A DNA stretch of 7,707 nt from Victivallales bacterium (GTDB lineage Bacteria; Verrucomicrobiota; Lentisphaeria; Victivallales; UBA1829): NCBI GenBank assembly GCA_016285335.1, contig JAEEQO010000145.1, positions 1-7,707 of the forward strand. The letters are read 5' to 3'. Below, in pieces: positions 1 through 6,624 of the stretch. The position numbers and the translations under genes are program-made. The notes under the pieces were generated by a model that saw nothing but the letters and a program-made list of their open reading frames with translations, did no database searches and was not told the DNA's origin. Within the stretch, counting starts at the first letter, position 1; each line of letters begins with the position of its first letter.

Positions 1-903
1 TCCGCGCTCAGCAGCGACGGCTACACGTTCACCGACGTGAACAACAACAAGCCCGTGCTCCTCGGCATCGACCTCGCCGAGCAGAAGGGCATCCGCGATC
101 CGCACATCTTCCGCGGCCCCGACGGCTTCTACATGGCGGCGACCGACCTGCACATTTACGCCCAGCGGCAGGGGCTCCGCTCCACCCAGTGGCAGCGCGA
201 CGGCCAGAAATACGGCTGGGGCAACAACCGCAGCCTCGTCCTGATGAAGTCGAAAGACCTCATCAACTGGACCAGCACGCACTTCGACGTCGCGGCGGCG
301 TTCCCCGAGCTCGGCGACATCAGCCAGGCGTGGGCCCCGGAAACCGCCTACGACCCGGAGGAAGGCAAGATCTTCGTCTACTTCACGCTCGGGCTCAAGG
401 GCGGTGAAGTGAAGCAGCTCTATTATTCTTACACGGACAAGGATTTCACAAAACTCGTGACCGTGCCGAAGCTCCTCGGATTCGATCCCGACCTGGGCGA
501 CCACTCCTACATCGACGGCGACCTCTCCTACGGCAACGGCAAGTTCCACCTCTTCGACTACGACAGCGGCATCAAGCACGCCGAGTCCGACCATCTGCTC
601 TACGGCTACAAGTACGTGAACGACGAGAACTGCGCGAAGACCGGCGGCGCGGTGGAGGCCCCGAACGTGTGGCGCCGCATCGGCACCGACAAGTACGTGC
701 TCATGTTCGACAACTACAGCTTCCCGAACGAAATGGCGTTCAGCGAGACCACGGACTTCCGCGAGTTCACGAACCTCGGCCGCTTCAACCAGGGCGTCAT
801 GAAGACCACGAACTTCACCGGAGCCAAGCACGGTGCGGTCATCATGCTGACCAAAGACGAGGCCGAAGCCTTCGCGAAATACTGCGGCATCGAAAAATAC
901 TGA
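1..903 (+). CDS. Glycoside hydrolase family 43-like protein (5' end outside window)
   Basis: The reading frame is open from the first base, so the gene begins left of the window; 300 codons are visible. A GTG at 37 is in frame but is not a credible start, because the codons before it (SALSSDGYTFTDVN) read like family sequence. GH43 enzymes are five-bladed beta-propellers, commonly arabinosidases or xylosidases acting on plant polysaccharides. Numbering from the first visible codon, the expected acidic triad can be placed: Asp33 in RDP (general base), Asp172 in IDGD (pKa modulator) and Glu219 in VEAPNVW (general acid). WAPE at 111-114 and a late His277 in KHGAV also fit. These assignments rest on remembered family motifs. 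No signal peptide can be judged because the N-terminus is missing; perhaps some tens of residues are lost if this is a single-domain enzyme. Substrate is unknown. The gene ends just before a strong terminator, so it is separate from the next operon. Confidence 0.85.
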   Translation, partial: SALSSDGYTFTDVNNNKPVLLGIDLAEQKGIRDPHIFRGPDGFYMAATDLHIYAQRQGLRSTQWQRDGQKYGWGNNRSLVLMKSKDLINWTSTHFDVAAAFPELGDISQAWAPETAYDPEEGKIFVYFTLGLKGGEVKQLYYSYTDKDFTKLVTVPKLLGFDPDLGDHSYIDGDLSYGNGKFHLFDYDSGIKHAESDHLLYGYKYVNDENCAKTGGAVEAPNVWRRIGTDKYVLMFDNYSFPNEMAFSETTDFREFTNLGRFNQGVMKTTNFTGAKHGAVIMLTKDEAEAFAKYCGIEKY

Positions 904-924
904 TCTCCGCCTGCCCTCATTTCC

Positions 925-961
925 CGCCGGGACGAAAACCATACCGTCCCGGTGTTTTTTT
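925..961 (+). terminator. Rho-independent terminator after the GH43-like gene
   Basis: A perfect 8-bp stem (927-934 CCGGGACG with 945-952 CGTCCCGG) closes a 10-nt loop. It can be extended by a G-U and a C-G pair to 925/954. A run of seven T (955-961) follows directly. It lies 22 nt after the stop codon and isolates the hydrolase gene from the promoter that follows. Confidence 0.92.
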
Positions 962-982
962 GTCTTCGCGCACGTGTTCAGC

Positions 983-1011
983 TTGATTTTTAAAAAGAAT
1001 TATGCTATATT
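983..1011 (+). promoter_or_regulatory. Sigma70-type promoter with extended -10 for the iorB operon
   Basis: The -35 TTGATT (983-988) is separated by 17 nt from the -10 TATATT (1006-1011), with TG at 1003-1004 forming an extended -10. The stretch is AT-rich between GC-rich genes and sits after a terminator. Transcription would start near 1018, leaving a leader of about 84 nt before iorB. The ATGCTATATT 10-mer (1002-1011) recurs exactly in the promoter at 6548-6575. Confidence 0.8.
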
Positions 1012-1049
1012 AGGTTTTTGTATTTGAAGATAGGATTGCGCGCGATTTC

Positions 1050-1075
1050 CGTTTCCCTCAAATTAAAGGAAAACG
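1050..1075 (+). promoter_or_regulatory. Possible leader hairpin in the iorB 5' UTR
   Basis: CGTTTCC (1050-1056) can pair with GGAAA plus CG (1068-1075) with one bulged A, around an 11-nt A/T-rich loop. No T-run follows, so it is not a normal terminator, and no small leader ORF starting with ATG lies between the predicted start of transcription and iorB. It could be an mRNA stabilising or regulatory element, or chance. It matches no riboswitch class I recognise. Confidence 0.25.
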
Positions 1076-1101
1076 CCGCACCAGACGGAGCACCATCGAA
1101 C

Positions 1102-1686
1102 ATGATCAAAAGCATCTTACTGACCGGCGTGGGCGGACAGGGCATCCTGTTCGCGGCGGGCATCATCGCGTCCGCAGCCGAAGCCGCCGGATTCAACGTC
1201 ACGACCAACGAGATCCACGGCATGGCGCAGCGCGGCGGCAGCGTGACCGCCCAGGTCCGCTACGGCGAAGGCTCGTTCGCCCCGCTCGCGGTCTCCGGCG
1301 GCATCGACGTGATCGCCGCCATGGAGCACATCGAAGCCGTCCGCTACGCCCACTGCCTGAAGCCCGGCGGACTCGCGGTCGTCGCGAAAACGAGCGTGAT
1401 CCCGGTCACCGTGACGACCGGCGCATGCACCTATCCCGACGACGTGGAGGACCGCCTGCACGCCGTCTTCCCGCGCCTCGTGTACCTGGACTGCAACGCC
1501 CTCGCGCAGGAGCTCGGCAACGTCCGCCTCGCGAACACGATCCTGACGGGCGCGCTCTCCCGCGGGCTCCCCGAGATCAACGAAGACCACTGGCGCGCAG
1601 GCCTCCTCGCCCGCGTCAAGAAAGGGTTTGAAGAAGCAAACTTAACCGCATTCACGAAAGGAAGAATGCTATGTTCCGATATTTGA
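1102..1686 (+). CDS. iorB: Indolepyruvate:ferredoxin oxidoreductase beta subunit
   Basis: This 194-residue protein matches the 2-oxoacid:acceptor oxidoreductase gamma-domain family, the small subunit of cytoplasmic IorAB. The enzyme oxidatively decarboxylates arylpyruvates with CoA, giving arylacetyl-CoA, CO2 and reduced ferredoxin; the reaction is reversible. Visible signatures are the glycine-rich GVGGQG at residues 9-14 and NEIHGMAQRGGSV at about 36-48, both typical of IorB; the length is also usual. The ATG at 1102 is chosen because GGAG at 1087-1090 precedes it and the protein then begins in the family manner, a few residues before the glycine loop. A longer in-frame start (TTG 1018) would coincide with the predicted transcription start and has no ribosome site. 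It is the first gene of the operon. Its last 16 nt overlap the ligase gene. Its partner iorA lies about 2.5 kb downstream, beyond two other genes. Confidence 0.93.
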   Translation: MIKSILLTGVGGQGILFAAGIIASAAEAAGFNVTTNEIHGMAQRGGSVTAQVRYGEGSFAPLAVSGGIDVIAAMEHIEAVRYAHCLKPGGLAVVAKTSVIPVTVTTGACTYPDDVEDRLHAVFPRLVYLDCNALAQELGNVRLANTILTGALSRGLPEINEDHWRAGLLARVKKGFEEANLTAFTKGRMLCSDI

Positions 1687-2969
1687 ACGAAGAACTCGAA
1701 ACGCTCTCCCGCGCCCAGATCACCGAACTCCAGAACAAACGCCTGAAGGAGATCGTCGCCCACACCGCGAAGAACTCTCCCTGGTCCGCCGCCCGCTACA
1801 AGGCCGCCGGCATCGATCCCGCGAACTTCCGCGGCCTCGCCGACCTCCACAAGCTCCCGTTCTGCTCCAAGAAGGACTTCCGCGACCAGTACCCGCTCGG
1901 AATGTCCTGCGTGCCGCGCAACCGGCTCGCCGAAATGCACATGTCCAGCGGCTCCACCGGCACCCCGGTCGTGATGCCCTACACGCTCGCCGACCTGAAG
2001 CAGTGGGCGCGCTGCATGGGCCGCTGCTACGTCATGGCGGGCGCGAATCCCGGCGACACCTGCCAGATCACGCCCGGCTTCGGCCTCTTCAACGGCGGCT
2101 TCGGCTGCTACCACGGCGCGCGCGAGGCGGGGCTCTTCGTCGTCCCGACCGGCGCGGGCAACACCGTCCGCCAGATCAAGCTGGCGCGCGACTTCCAGAC
2201 CCGCGTGATGGTCGCCGTCGTGTCCTACTCCATCCGCATCATGGAGATCCTCGCCGAGACCAATCAGTCCCTGCCCGACCTGAAGATCGGCATCTTCGGC
2301 GCGGAATCGTTCTCCCCCGGCATGAAGAAGCGCATCCGCGACGGACTTGGCATCGATGCGTTCGACATCTACGGCATGACCGAGACCGGCGGCATCGGCA
2401 GCGGCATGGACTGCCCCGCCCACGAAGGCATCCACATGTGGGAAGACGAGTACATCGTCGAAGTCGTCGACCACGAGACCGGCGAGCCCGTCCCGGACGG
2501 AGAATTCGGCGAGATCACGGTCACCAGCCTCACCCGCGAAGCGCTCCCCGTGATCCGCTTCAAGACCGGCGACCGCGGCCGCATCCTGACCCGCGAAAAA
2601 TGCGTCTGCGGACGCACCCATCTGCGCCTCGACACCATCAGCGGCCGCCTCGACGACATGCTCATCATCTCCGGCGTGAACTTCTTCCCGAACCAGGTCG
2701 AGCAGTCCCTGCTGAAGGTCCCCGGCGTGCTCCCGAACTACCAGATCATCATCCGCGACGACCACGGCATCAAGAGCCTGCGCGTGAACGTGGAGGCCGA
2801 GCCCGGCGTGACCGGATACATGGTCGAAAAACAGCTGAAGGAAGACCTCGGGTTCTCGCCGGAAGGCGATATCTACAAGCCCGGCGAACTCCCCCGCACC
2901 GAAGGCAAGGCCAAGCGCATCTTCTACGAAACGGTCGGCGAAGAGAACAAAACCGAAGGAGGCAAATGA
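1671..2969 (+). CDS. paaK: Phenylacetate-CoA ligase family (AMP-forming arylacetate-CoA ligase)
   Basis: This 432-residue member of the adenylate-forming superfamily activates phenylacetate, or a related arylacetate such as indoleacetate, to its CoA thioester using ATP, releasing AMP and PPi. The start MFRYLNEELETLSR is typical of PaaK. Motifs in order: phosphate-binding loop SSGSTGTP (92-99), YGMTETGG (234-241), RFKTGDRGR (296-304), GRLDDMLIISG (325-335), and GKAKR near the C-terminus (412-416), which should hold the catalytic lysine of the second conformation. Cys248, Cys311 and Cys313 with nearby His residues could bind a metal; this is inferred from the arrangement only. AAAGGAAG (1657-1664) provides a ribosome site within the end of iorB, so translation is probably coupled. 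PaaK-type ligases often neighbour iorAB in anaerobes. Exact substrate is not decidable from sequence. Confidence 0.92.
   Translation: MFRYLNEELETLSRAQITELQNKRLKEIVAHTAKNSPWSAARYKAAGIDPANFRGLADLHKLPFCSKKDFRDQYPLGMSCVPRNRLAEMHMSSGSTGTPVVMPYTLADLKQWARCMGRCYVMAGANPGDTCQITPGFGLFNGGFGCYHGAREAGLFVVPTGAGNTVRQIKLARDFQTRVMVAVVSYSIRIMEILAETNQSLPDLKIGIFGAESFSPGMKKRIRDGLGIDAFDIYGMTETGGIGSGMDCPAHEGIHMWEDEYIVEVVDHETGEPVPDGEFGEITVTSLTREALPVIRFKTGDRGRILTREKCVCGRTHLRLDTISGRLDDMLIISGVNFFPNQVEQSLLKVPGVLPNYQIIIRDDHGIKSLRVNVEAEPGVTGYMVEKQLKEDLGFSPEGDIYKPGELPRTEGKAKRIFYETVGEENKTEGGK
2956..2962 (+). promoter_or_regulatory. Ribosome binding site deciding the aminotransferase start
   Basis: AAGGAGG at 2956-2962 is the strongest Shine-Dalgarno match in the window. 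Two consecutive in-frame ATGs follow, at 2966 (spacing 3 nt) and 2969 (spacing 6 nt). The second spacing is the more usual one, so 2969 is preferred. The site lies inside the last codons of the ligase gene, giving a TGATG stop-start junction. Confidence 0.75.
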
Positions 2970-4165
2970 TGGAAAGCGTCGTTTCACCTGAAATCCTCGG
3001 CTACATGGAGCATTCCTCCTGGATCCGCAGGATGTTCGAAGCGGGCATCGAGCTCAAGAAGAAATACGGCGACGACCAGGTCTACGATTTCAGCCTCGGC
3101 AATCCCGATATGCCCCCGCCGCCCGAAGTGAAGGCCGCGCTGCTCGACTTCGCGCAGACCGCCGACCGGCCCTACGCCATCGGCTACATGCCGAACGCCG
3201 GTTTCGCGGACACCCGCACCGCACTCGCCCGCAAGGTCTCGCAGGAGCAGTCCGCGGAGATCGACGCCTCGCACGTGATCGTGACCTGCGGCGCCGCCGG
3301 CGGCCTGAATGCCGTCTTCCGCGCCACGCTGGAGCCCGGCTGCGAAGTCCTCTGCCCCGCGCCCTACTTCGTCGAATACGGCTTCTACGTCTCGAACTTC
3401 GGCGGCAAGCTCCGCCCCGTACCGTCGCACCCGGAGGATTTCTCGCTCGACATCGAGGGATTCCGCGCCGCGCTGAGCGACAAGACGCGCGCCGTGATCA
3501 TCAACTCCCCGAACAACCCGACCGGCCGCATCTACAACCGTGAAGAACTCGCCGCGCTCGCCGACGCCCTCCGCGAACAGTCCGAAAAGAACGGCCGTCC
3601 GATCCTGCTCATTTCCGACGAGCCGTACCGCTTCCTCAACTTCGAACATCTCGAAATCCCCTCGCTCTTCTCGCTCTACGACGACTCCATCGTGATCGGC
3701 TCATTCTCCAAGAACCTCTCGCTTGCGGGCGAACGCGTCGGCTACGTGGCCGCCGCCCCGTATTTCCACGGCGTGAAGGAATTCATCGCGGCCATCACCA
3801 TGACCAACCGCATCCTCGGATTCGTGAACGCCCCCGCGATCGGCCAGAAGGTGCTGAACAAGTGCATCGACTGCGAGGTCGACCCGGTCCTGTACGGACG
3901 CCGCCGCGACATGATGGCCGACGTCCTGCGCGAGGCCGGATTCGAGTTCTACCTCCCGCCCGGAGCGTTCTACTTCTTCCCGAAGACCCCGATCGCGGAC
4001 GATGTCGAGTTCGTGCGCATCCTGCAAGGGGAACGCATCCTCGCAGTCCCCGGCGTCGGATTCGGCATGGCTGGCTTCATCCGCCTCGCCTTCTGCGTGC
4101 CGGAACGCACCATCACGGATTCGCTCCCGTCCTTCAAGCGCGCCGTGGCCTCGGTCCGGAGGTAA
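2969..4165 (+). CDS. PLP-dependent aminotransferase, class I/II (probable aromatic aminotransferase)
   Basis: This 398-residue protein is a fold-type I aminotransferase (AspC/TyrB-like superfamily). Numbered from the second ATG, it shows SLGNPDMPPPPEV near 42-54, NNPTG at 182-186, ISDEPY with PLP-contacting Asp217 and Tyr220, SFSKNLSLAGERVGY with the Schiff-base lysine Lys248, and Arg372 in FIRLAF, the expected carboxylate-binding arginine. Length is normal for the family. The overlap with the ligase stop (TGATG) and the position between paaK and iorA argue that it supplies or consumes the arylpyruvate used by IorAB, so an aromatic amino acid (Phe, Tyr or Trp) is the likely substrate. This comes from context; the sequence alone would equally allow aspartate or alanine as substrate. 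An alternative start at 2966 adds one methionine. Confidence 0.9.
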   Translation: MESVVSPEILGYMEHSSWIRRMFEAGIELKKKYGDDQVYDFSLGNPDMPPPPEVKAALLDFAQTADRPYAIGYMPNAGFADTRTALARKVSQEQSAEIDASHVIVTCGAAGGLNAVFRATLEPGCEVLCPAPYFVEYGFYVSNFGGKLRPVPSHPEDFSLDIEGFRAALSDKTRAVIINSPNNPTGRIYNREELAALADALREQSEKNGRPILLISDEPYRFLNFEHLEIPSLFSLYDDSIVIGSFSKNLSLAGERVGYVAAAPYFHGVKEFIAAITMTNRILGFVNAPAIGQKVLNKCIDCEVDPVLYGRRRDMMADVLREAGFEFYLPPGAFYFFPKTPIADDVEFVRILQGERILAVPGVGFGMAGFIRLAFCVPERTITDSLPSFKRAVASVRR

Positions 4166-4171
4166 TCCCCC

Positions 4172-5932
4172 ATGCGTCTGCTCCTCACCGGAAACGAGGC
4201 CATCGCTCGCGGCGCGTGGGAAGGCGGCGTGACGGCGGCATTCGGCTACCCCGGCACCCCGTCCACCGAAATCCTCGAAAACCTCGTCAAATACGACGGC
4301 GTCTATTGCGAGTGGAGCCCGAACGAGAAGGTCGCGCTGGAAGCGGCCGCCGGGGCGTCCATCGGCGGCGCGCGCTGCATCGTGACCATGAAGCTCGTCG
4401 GTCTGAACGTGGCAGCCGATCCGCTGATGACGCTTTCCTACGTCGGCGTCCGCGGCGGGCTCGTGGTCATCGTGGCGGACGACCCGGGGCAGCATTCGTC
4501 CCAGACGGAGCAGGACACGCGTCACTACGCCCGCCTCGCGAAGATACCCGTCCTCGACCCCGCCGACGCCGTCGACGCCCGTGCCTTCATGCTGGAGGCG
4601 TTCGAGCTCTCCGAAAAATACGGCTGTCCGGTCATCCTCCGCACCACGACCTGCGTGGGACATTCCCGCGCGCTGGTCGAATGCGGCGAGGCGCGTCCGC
4701 ACAACGTGACCGAGTTCAAAAAGGAACCGTCTCGCTTCGTGCCGCTGCCGCTCTGGGGCCGCAAACTCCGCGTGAATGTCGAGGAACGCCTCGACGCGCA
4801 GGCGCTCGACGCCGCTTCGCATCCGACTTTGAACCATGTAATGCCCGGCACGAGTGCCGACCTCGGCATCATCACATGCGGCATCACCGCGCTGTACTGC
4901 CGCGAGCTCATGCCGGAGGCCCCGATCCTGAAGCTCGGCTGGCCGTTCCCGTTCCCCGACACCATGATCCGCGAATTCGCCGCCTCCGTCAAACGCATCG
5001 TCGTGATCGAGGAAGGCGACCCGATCCTGGAGGAACACGTCCGTTCGCTCGGCATCGCGTGTTCCGGCAAATCCGACGTCGTGCCGCGCTGCGGCGAGCT
5101 CACGCCGGACCGAATCTTCGAAATCCGCGAAAAACTCCGCGGCACTGGCGGCGAACTGCCGAAGCCGTTCCCGCAGGCCGACGGCCTCCCGATGCGGCCC
5201 CCGGTCTTCTGCCCCGGCTGCCCCCACCGCGCCCTGTTCTACGCGCTCACCAAGTTCGACGTGATCGTGACGGGCGACATCGGCTGCTACAGCCTCGCGG
5301 TCTTCCCGCCGCTGGAACGCACCGACGTGCTGATCTGCATGGGGGGAGGATTCACGCTCGCGCACGGCCTCGACAAGGCCGGCGAGAAGAAGAAAGTCGT
5401 CGGCGTGCTCGGCGACTCCACGTTCTTCCACTCCGGCATCACGGGCCTGCTCGACGTGGTCTACAACGGCGGCACGTCCACGCTCATCGTGGTCGACAAC
5501 TCCACCACCGCCATGACCGGACATCAGGAGCACCCCGGCACGGGACACACCATTTCCGGCGAACCCGCGCCCGCCGCGTCCATCGAGGCGATCGCCCGCG
5601 CCTGCGGCATGAAACGCGTCACGGTCTGCGACCCGTTCGATCAGGAAAAGCTTCACAAGGTCCTTGCGGAGGAGATCGCCGCGAACGAGCCCTCGCTCAT
5701 CATTTCAAAGGCCCCCTGCCCGCTCAAACTCCGCCGCCGCACCGGCCCGGTCCGCGCCATCGACGCAGCCAAGTGCAAAAAGTGCAAGGCGTGCCTCAAG
5801 TGCGGCTGCCCTGCCATCGTCGTCACGGCGGACGGCAAACCGTCCATCGCCGCTGACATGTGCTCCGGCTGCCGTCTCTGCGAATCCGTCTGCAAGTTCG
5901 GCGCGATCGCCCCCGTCCCGCAGGAGAGCTGA
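4172..5932 (+). CDS. iorA: Indolepyruvate:ferredoxin oxidoreductase alpha subunit
   Basis: This 586-residue large subunit carries the thiamine diphosphate site and two 4Fe-4S clusters. The N-terminal pyruvate-oxidoreductase-like domain has the IorA signature GYPGTPSTEI (25-34). CPGCPHR at 347-353 opens the C-terminal TPP domain, followed by GDIGCYS, then GDS at 414-416 and Asn443, which fit the TPP/Mg motif. The C-terminus is a 2x[4Fe-4S] ferredoxin domain: first cluster Cys535, 538, 541 and 546-Pro (CxxCxxCxxxxCP), second cluster Cys564, 567, 570, 574 (CxxCxxCxxxC). An additional Cys544 sits inside the first motif. GGAGG at 4158-4162 is 9 nt before the ATG, and the gene begins 6 nt after the aminotransferase stop. 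Electrons pass from the TPP intermediate through the clusters to ferredoxin. The protein is complete and unbroken. Confidence 0.96.
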   Translation: MRLLLTGNEAIARGAWEGGVTAAFGYPGTPSTEILENLVKYDGVYCEWSPNEKVALEAAAGASIGGARCIVTMKLVGLNVAADPLMTLSYVGVRGGLVVIVADDPGQHSSQTEQDTRHYARLAKIPVLDPADAVDARAFMLEAFELSEKYGCPVILRTTTCVGHSRALVECGEARPHNVTEFKKEPSRFVPLPLWGRKLRVNVEERLDAQALDAASHPTLNHVMPGTSADLGIITCGITALYCRELMPEAPILKLGWPFPFPDTMIREFAASVKRIVVIEEGDPILEEHVRSLGIACSGKSDVVPRCGELTPDRIFEIREKLRGTGGELPKPFPQADGLPMRPPVFCPGCPHRALFYALTKFDVIVTGDIGCYSLAVFPPLERTDVLICMGGGFTLAHGLDKAGEKKKVVGVLGDSTFFHSGITGLLDVVYNGGTSTLIVVDNSTTAMTGHQEHPGTGHTISGEPAPAASIEAIARACGMKRVTVCDPFDQEKLHKVLAEEIAANEPSLIISKAPCPLKLRRRTGPVRAIDAAKCKKCKACLKCGCPAIVVTADGKPSIAADMCSGCRLCESVCKFGAIAPVPQES

Positions 5933-5935
5933 ACC

Positions 5936-6493
5936 ATGAAGATCATCGACAGCACGACCATCGCCTCCGGCGGCTGGATCTCCCTTCAGAAGATCCGCTA
6001 TCTCGGGCACGACGGCAAAGTCCGCACGTGGGAGTCCGCTTCCCGCATCCATTCGCAGGGAGCCGTCATGATGATCCCCGTGACGCGTCCCGGCGACAAG
6101 CTCGTCATCATCCGGCAGTTCCGGCCGCCGACCGGACGCCTCGTGTACGAATTCCCCGCCGGGCTCATCAATCCCGGCGAAGACCCGGTCGAAGCGGCCG
6201 TCCGCGAACTCAAGGAAGAAACGGGCTACACCGGCACGGTGGACTATTGCTCGCCGAAAGTCTTCACTTCGCCGGGGCTGTCTTCGGAGTTCGTCCACCT
6301 CGTGAAGATGACGGTCGACCTGGAAAACCAGCCGGACCTCGAAACGCACTTCGACGAGTCGGAGTACATCGAAAAGTTCCTCGTCGCGCAAGACGAGCTT
6401 CCCGACTTCATCCGGCAGGCCGAGGCCGACGGTTTCGGCGTCGACACGAAGATGTACATGTGGGCGATTTCCCGCGGCGGTTTCGACGTCTGA
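5936..6493 (+). CDS. Nudix hydrolase, ADP-ribose pyrophosphatase type
   Basis: This 185-residue protein contains a perfect Nudix box (Gx5Ex7REUxEExGU): Gly76, Glu82, Arg90-Glu91, Glu94-Glu95 and Gly97. It is preceded by IIRQFRPPTGRLVYEFPAG, typical of the NudF/ADP-ribose pyrophosphatase group. Pro113 in SPG, about 15 residues after the box, is the position associated with ADP-ribose hydrolases. The expected reaction is ADP-ribose to AMP plus ribose 5-phosphate, with Mg2+ bound by the box glutamates. The start is 3 nt after the iorA stop, with AGGAG at 5922-5926, so it is the last gene of the operon. Its link to arylacetate metabolism is not obvious. It may be housekeeping, or it may hydrolyse another nucleoside-diphosphate derivative. 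No membrane segment or signal peptide is seen. Confidence 0.9.
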   Translation: MKIIDSTTIASGGWISLQKIRYLGHDGKVRTWESASRIHSQGAVMMIPVTRPGDKLVIIRQFRPPTGRLVYEFPAGLINPGEDPVEAAVRELKEETGYTGTVDYCSPKVFTSPGLSSEFVHLVKMTVDLENQPDLETHFDESEYIEKFLVAQDELPDFIRQAEADGFGVDTKMYMWAISRGGFDV

Positions 6494-6504
6494 CCCGCCG
6501 TCCG

Positions 6505-6526
6505 GCATCAAAAATGCGCTTTTTTT
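6505..6526 (+). terminator. Weak terminator candidate after the Nudix gene
   Basis: GCAT (6505-6508) can pair with ATGC (6514-6517) around a 5-nt loop, followed after two bases by seven T (6520-6526). The stem is short, so termination may be partial. The same T-run can instead pair with A7 at 6531-6537. Confidence 0.3.
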
Positions 6527-6575
6527 GGAGAAAAAAACGTTTTTCATTTGCCATTTCAGAATTTCATGCTATATT
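6520..6575 (+). promoter_or_regulatory. Promoter with extended -10 and UP-like tract for the 29-codon gene
   Basis: The -35 TTGCCA (6548-6553) and -10 TATATT (6570-6575) are 16 nt apart, with TG at 6567-6568 as an extended -10. The 10-mer ATGCTATATT is identical to that of the promoter at 983-1011. The 28 nt upstream of the -35 (6520-6547) consist mainly of T- and A-runs, in the place where an UP element would contact the RNA polymerase alpha subunit. Transcription should start near 6582, about 43 nt before the small gene. Confidence 0.75.
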
Positions 6576-6624
6576 CTTACAATAATTTTTTCCAACAGGA
6601 AACCTACAACCAGGAATCTTCAAC

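Noticed and set aside
1018..1101. N-terminal extension of IorB from TTG 1018
   Set aside because: The codon coincides with the predicted transcription start, has no ribosome site, and the extra 28 residues precede the normal family start MIKSILLTGVGGQG.
2003..2968. Upstream extension of the aminotransferase frame into paaK
   Set aside because: The extra residues are Arg/Pro/His-rich out-of-frame translation of the ligase gene. The real start has AAGGAGG in front of it and begins a normal aminotransferase.
1431..2987. 518-codon open frame on the - strand opposite iorB and paaK
   Set aside because: It is the antisense shadow of GC-rich codons. Its product is dominated by Ala, Val, Asp, Glu, Gly and Arg with no motif, whereas the + strand encodes clear IorB and PaaK.
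3701..5656. 651-codon open frame on the - strand opposite the aminotransferase and iorA
   Set aside because: Low-complexity composition (Glu, Arg, Asp, His, Gly, Ala), no recognisable domain, and complete overlap with two motif-bearing + strand genes.
3862..5856. 664-codon + strand frame overlapping iorA
   Set aside because: The translation is almost entirely Arg, Pro, Gly and His, typical of an out-of-frame reading of GC-rich DNA. The iorA frame carries all expected cofactor motifs.
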